The position numbers and the translations under genes are program-made. A DNA stretch of 43,630 nucleotides. Origin: Firmicutes bacterium UBA2058. GTDB taxonomy: Bacteria > Bacillota > Clostridia > Tissierellales > Sedimentibacteraceae. The stretch covers positions 1 to 43,630 of the forward strand of contig DDAM01000010.1 of assembly GCA_002332905.1 (NCBI GenBank), in the 5' to 3' direction. The notes under the pieces are model-generated. The model was not told the DNA's origin, ran no database searches, and was given only the letters and a program-made list of their open reading frames with translations. Positions 43,587-43,630 of this stretch are shown here, piece after piece (position 1 is the stretch's first letter; every line of letters starts with the position of its first letter).

Positions 43587-43630
43587 GTGCGCCCAGCATG
43601 GGCTCAAACTAGTCGGTGAAAGTTCGATAT
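43587..43630 (+). mobile_element. 5' end of a group II intron, cut by the window edge
   Basis: The last 44 bases begin GTGCGCCCAGCATGGGC, the typical 5' end of a bacterial group II intron (GUGCG, then a GCCC/GGGC hairpin), and continue with GTCGGTGAAAGTTCGAT, resembling the GGTGAAAGTCC-type segment near the start of domain I. It starts two bases after the T-run of the second attenuator's terminator. Insertion just behind terminators is the habit of class C introns, but too little is present to assign a class. The reverse transcriptase gene and 3' end lie outside. Confidence 0.8.

Overview
The window is AT-rich DNA with strong AGGAGG-type ribosome binding sites, ATG/GTG/TTG starts, LytTR and SEC-C proteins, lipoprotein signal peptides without outer-membrane systems, and a short HisG. 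Together these point to a low-GC Gram-positive, probably an anaerobic member of the class Clostridia. I cannot name the species from sequence alone. No rRNA, tRNA or CRISPR array is visible.

Layout. 1-3000: the 5' part of a FunZ/Sll1717-like P-loop ATPase (minus strand, running off the left edge) and an IS110-family element whose noncoding upstream end folds like a bridge RNA. 3090-6640: a MazG-like pyrophosphohydrolase, a relic of an SRA/HNH-type restriction protein, a NERD/zinc-finger protein, a SEC-C protein and a cupin. 6760-10190: a LytTR regulator, a DUF3021-like membrane partner, an ABC ATPase and two related permeases. 10340-16740: a nitroreductase, two tandem WG-repeat lipoproteins, a zinc-ribbon membrane protein, a DUF4438 protein, an FMN-binding oxidase-like protein and a cyclase. 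16860-28090: a giant alpha-2-macroglobulin-like lipoprotein lacking the thioester Cys, a MEMO-family protein, sbcD-sbcC and a PrsA-like foldase. 28090-29690: an internally deleted IS3-family element sitting in the loop of a bidirectional terminator, then a PAP2 phosphatase. 29813-36341: a complete hisGDCBHAF-IE operon behind an attenuator. 36400-39789: an ECF sigma factor broken or switched by a 12-A tract, a putative anti-sigma membrane protein and an ABC transporter. 39943-43293: a GH3 (NagZ-like) lipoprotein on the minus strand and a DbpA-type RNA helicase. 43313-43630: a second attenuator and the first 44 bases of a group II intron.

The most interesting system is the pair of attenuators at 29813-30043 and 43313-43584. 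Each has a TTGACW-N17-TATTAT promoter and a 21-22 codon leader peptide. At codon 13 the peptide carries a run of one amino acid (three His before hisG; five Asn in the second copy), followed by Arg-Tyr-Lys. Each then has the same RNA scaffold: one segment (CTTGTATCTRTGG) that can pair with three competing partners, one of which is the 5' arm of the terminator. Stems are kept between the copies by compensatory base changes. This looks like a modular ribosome-stalling attenuator in which the amino acid is chosen by swapping the codon run, in a phylum where such control is usually done by T-boxes. The second copy predicts an asparagine-related gene just beyond the window, now separated from its leader by the group II intron.
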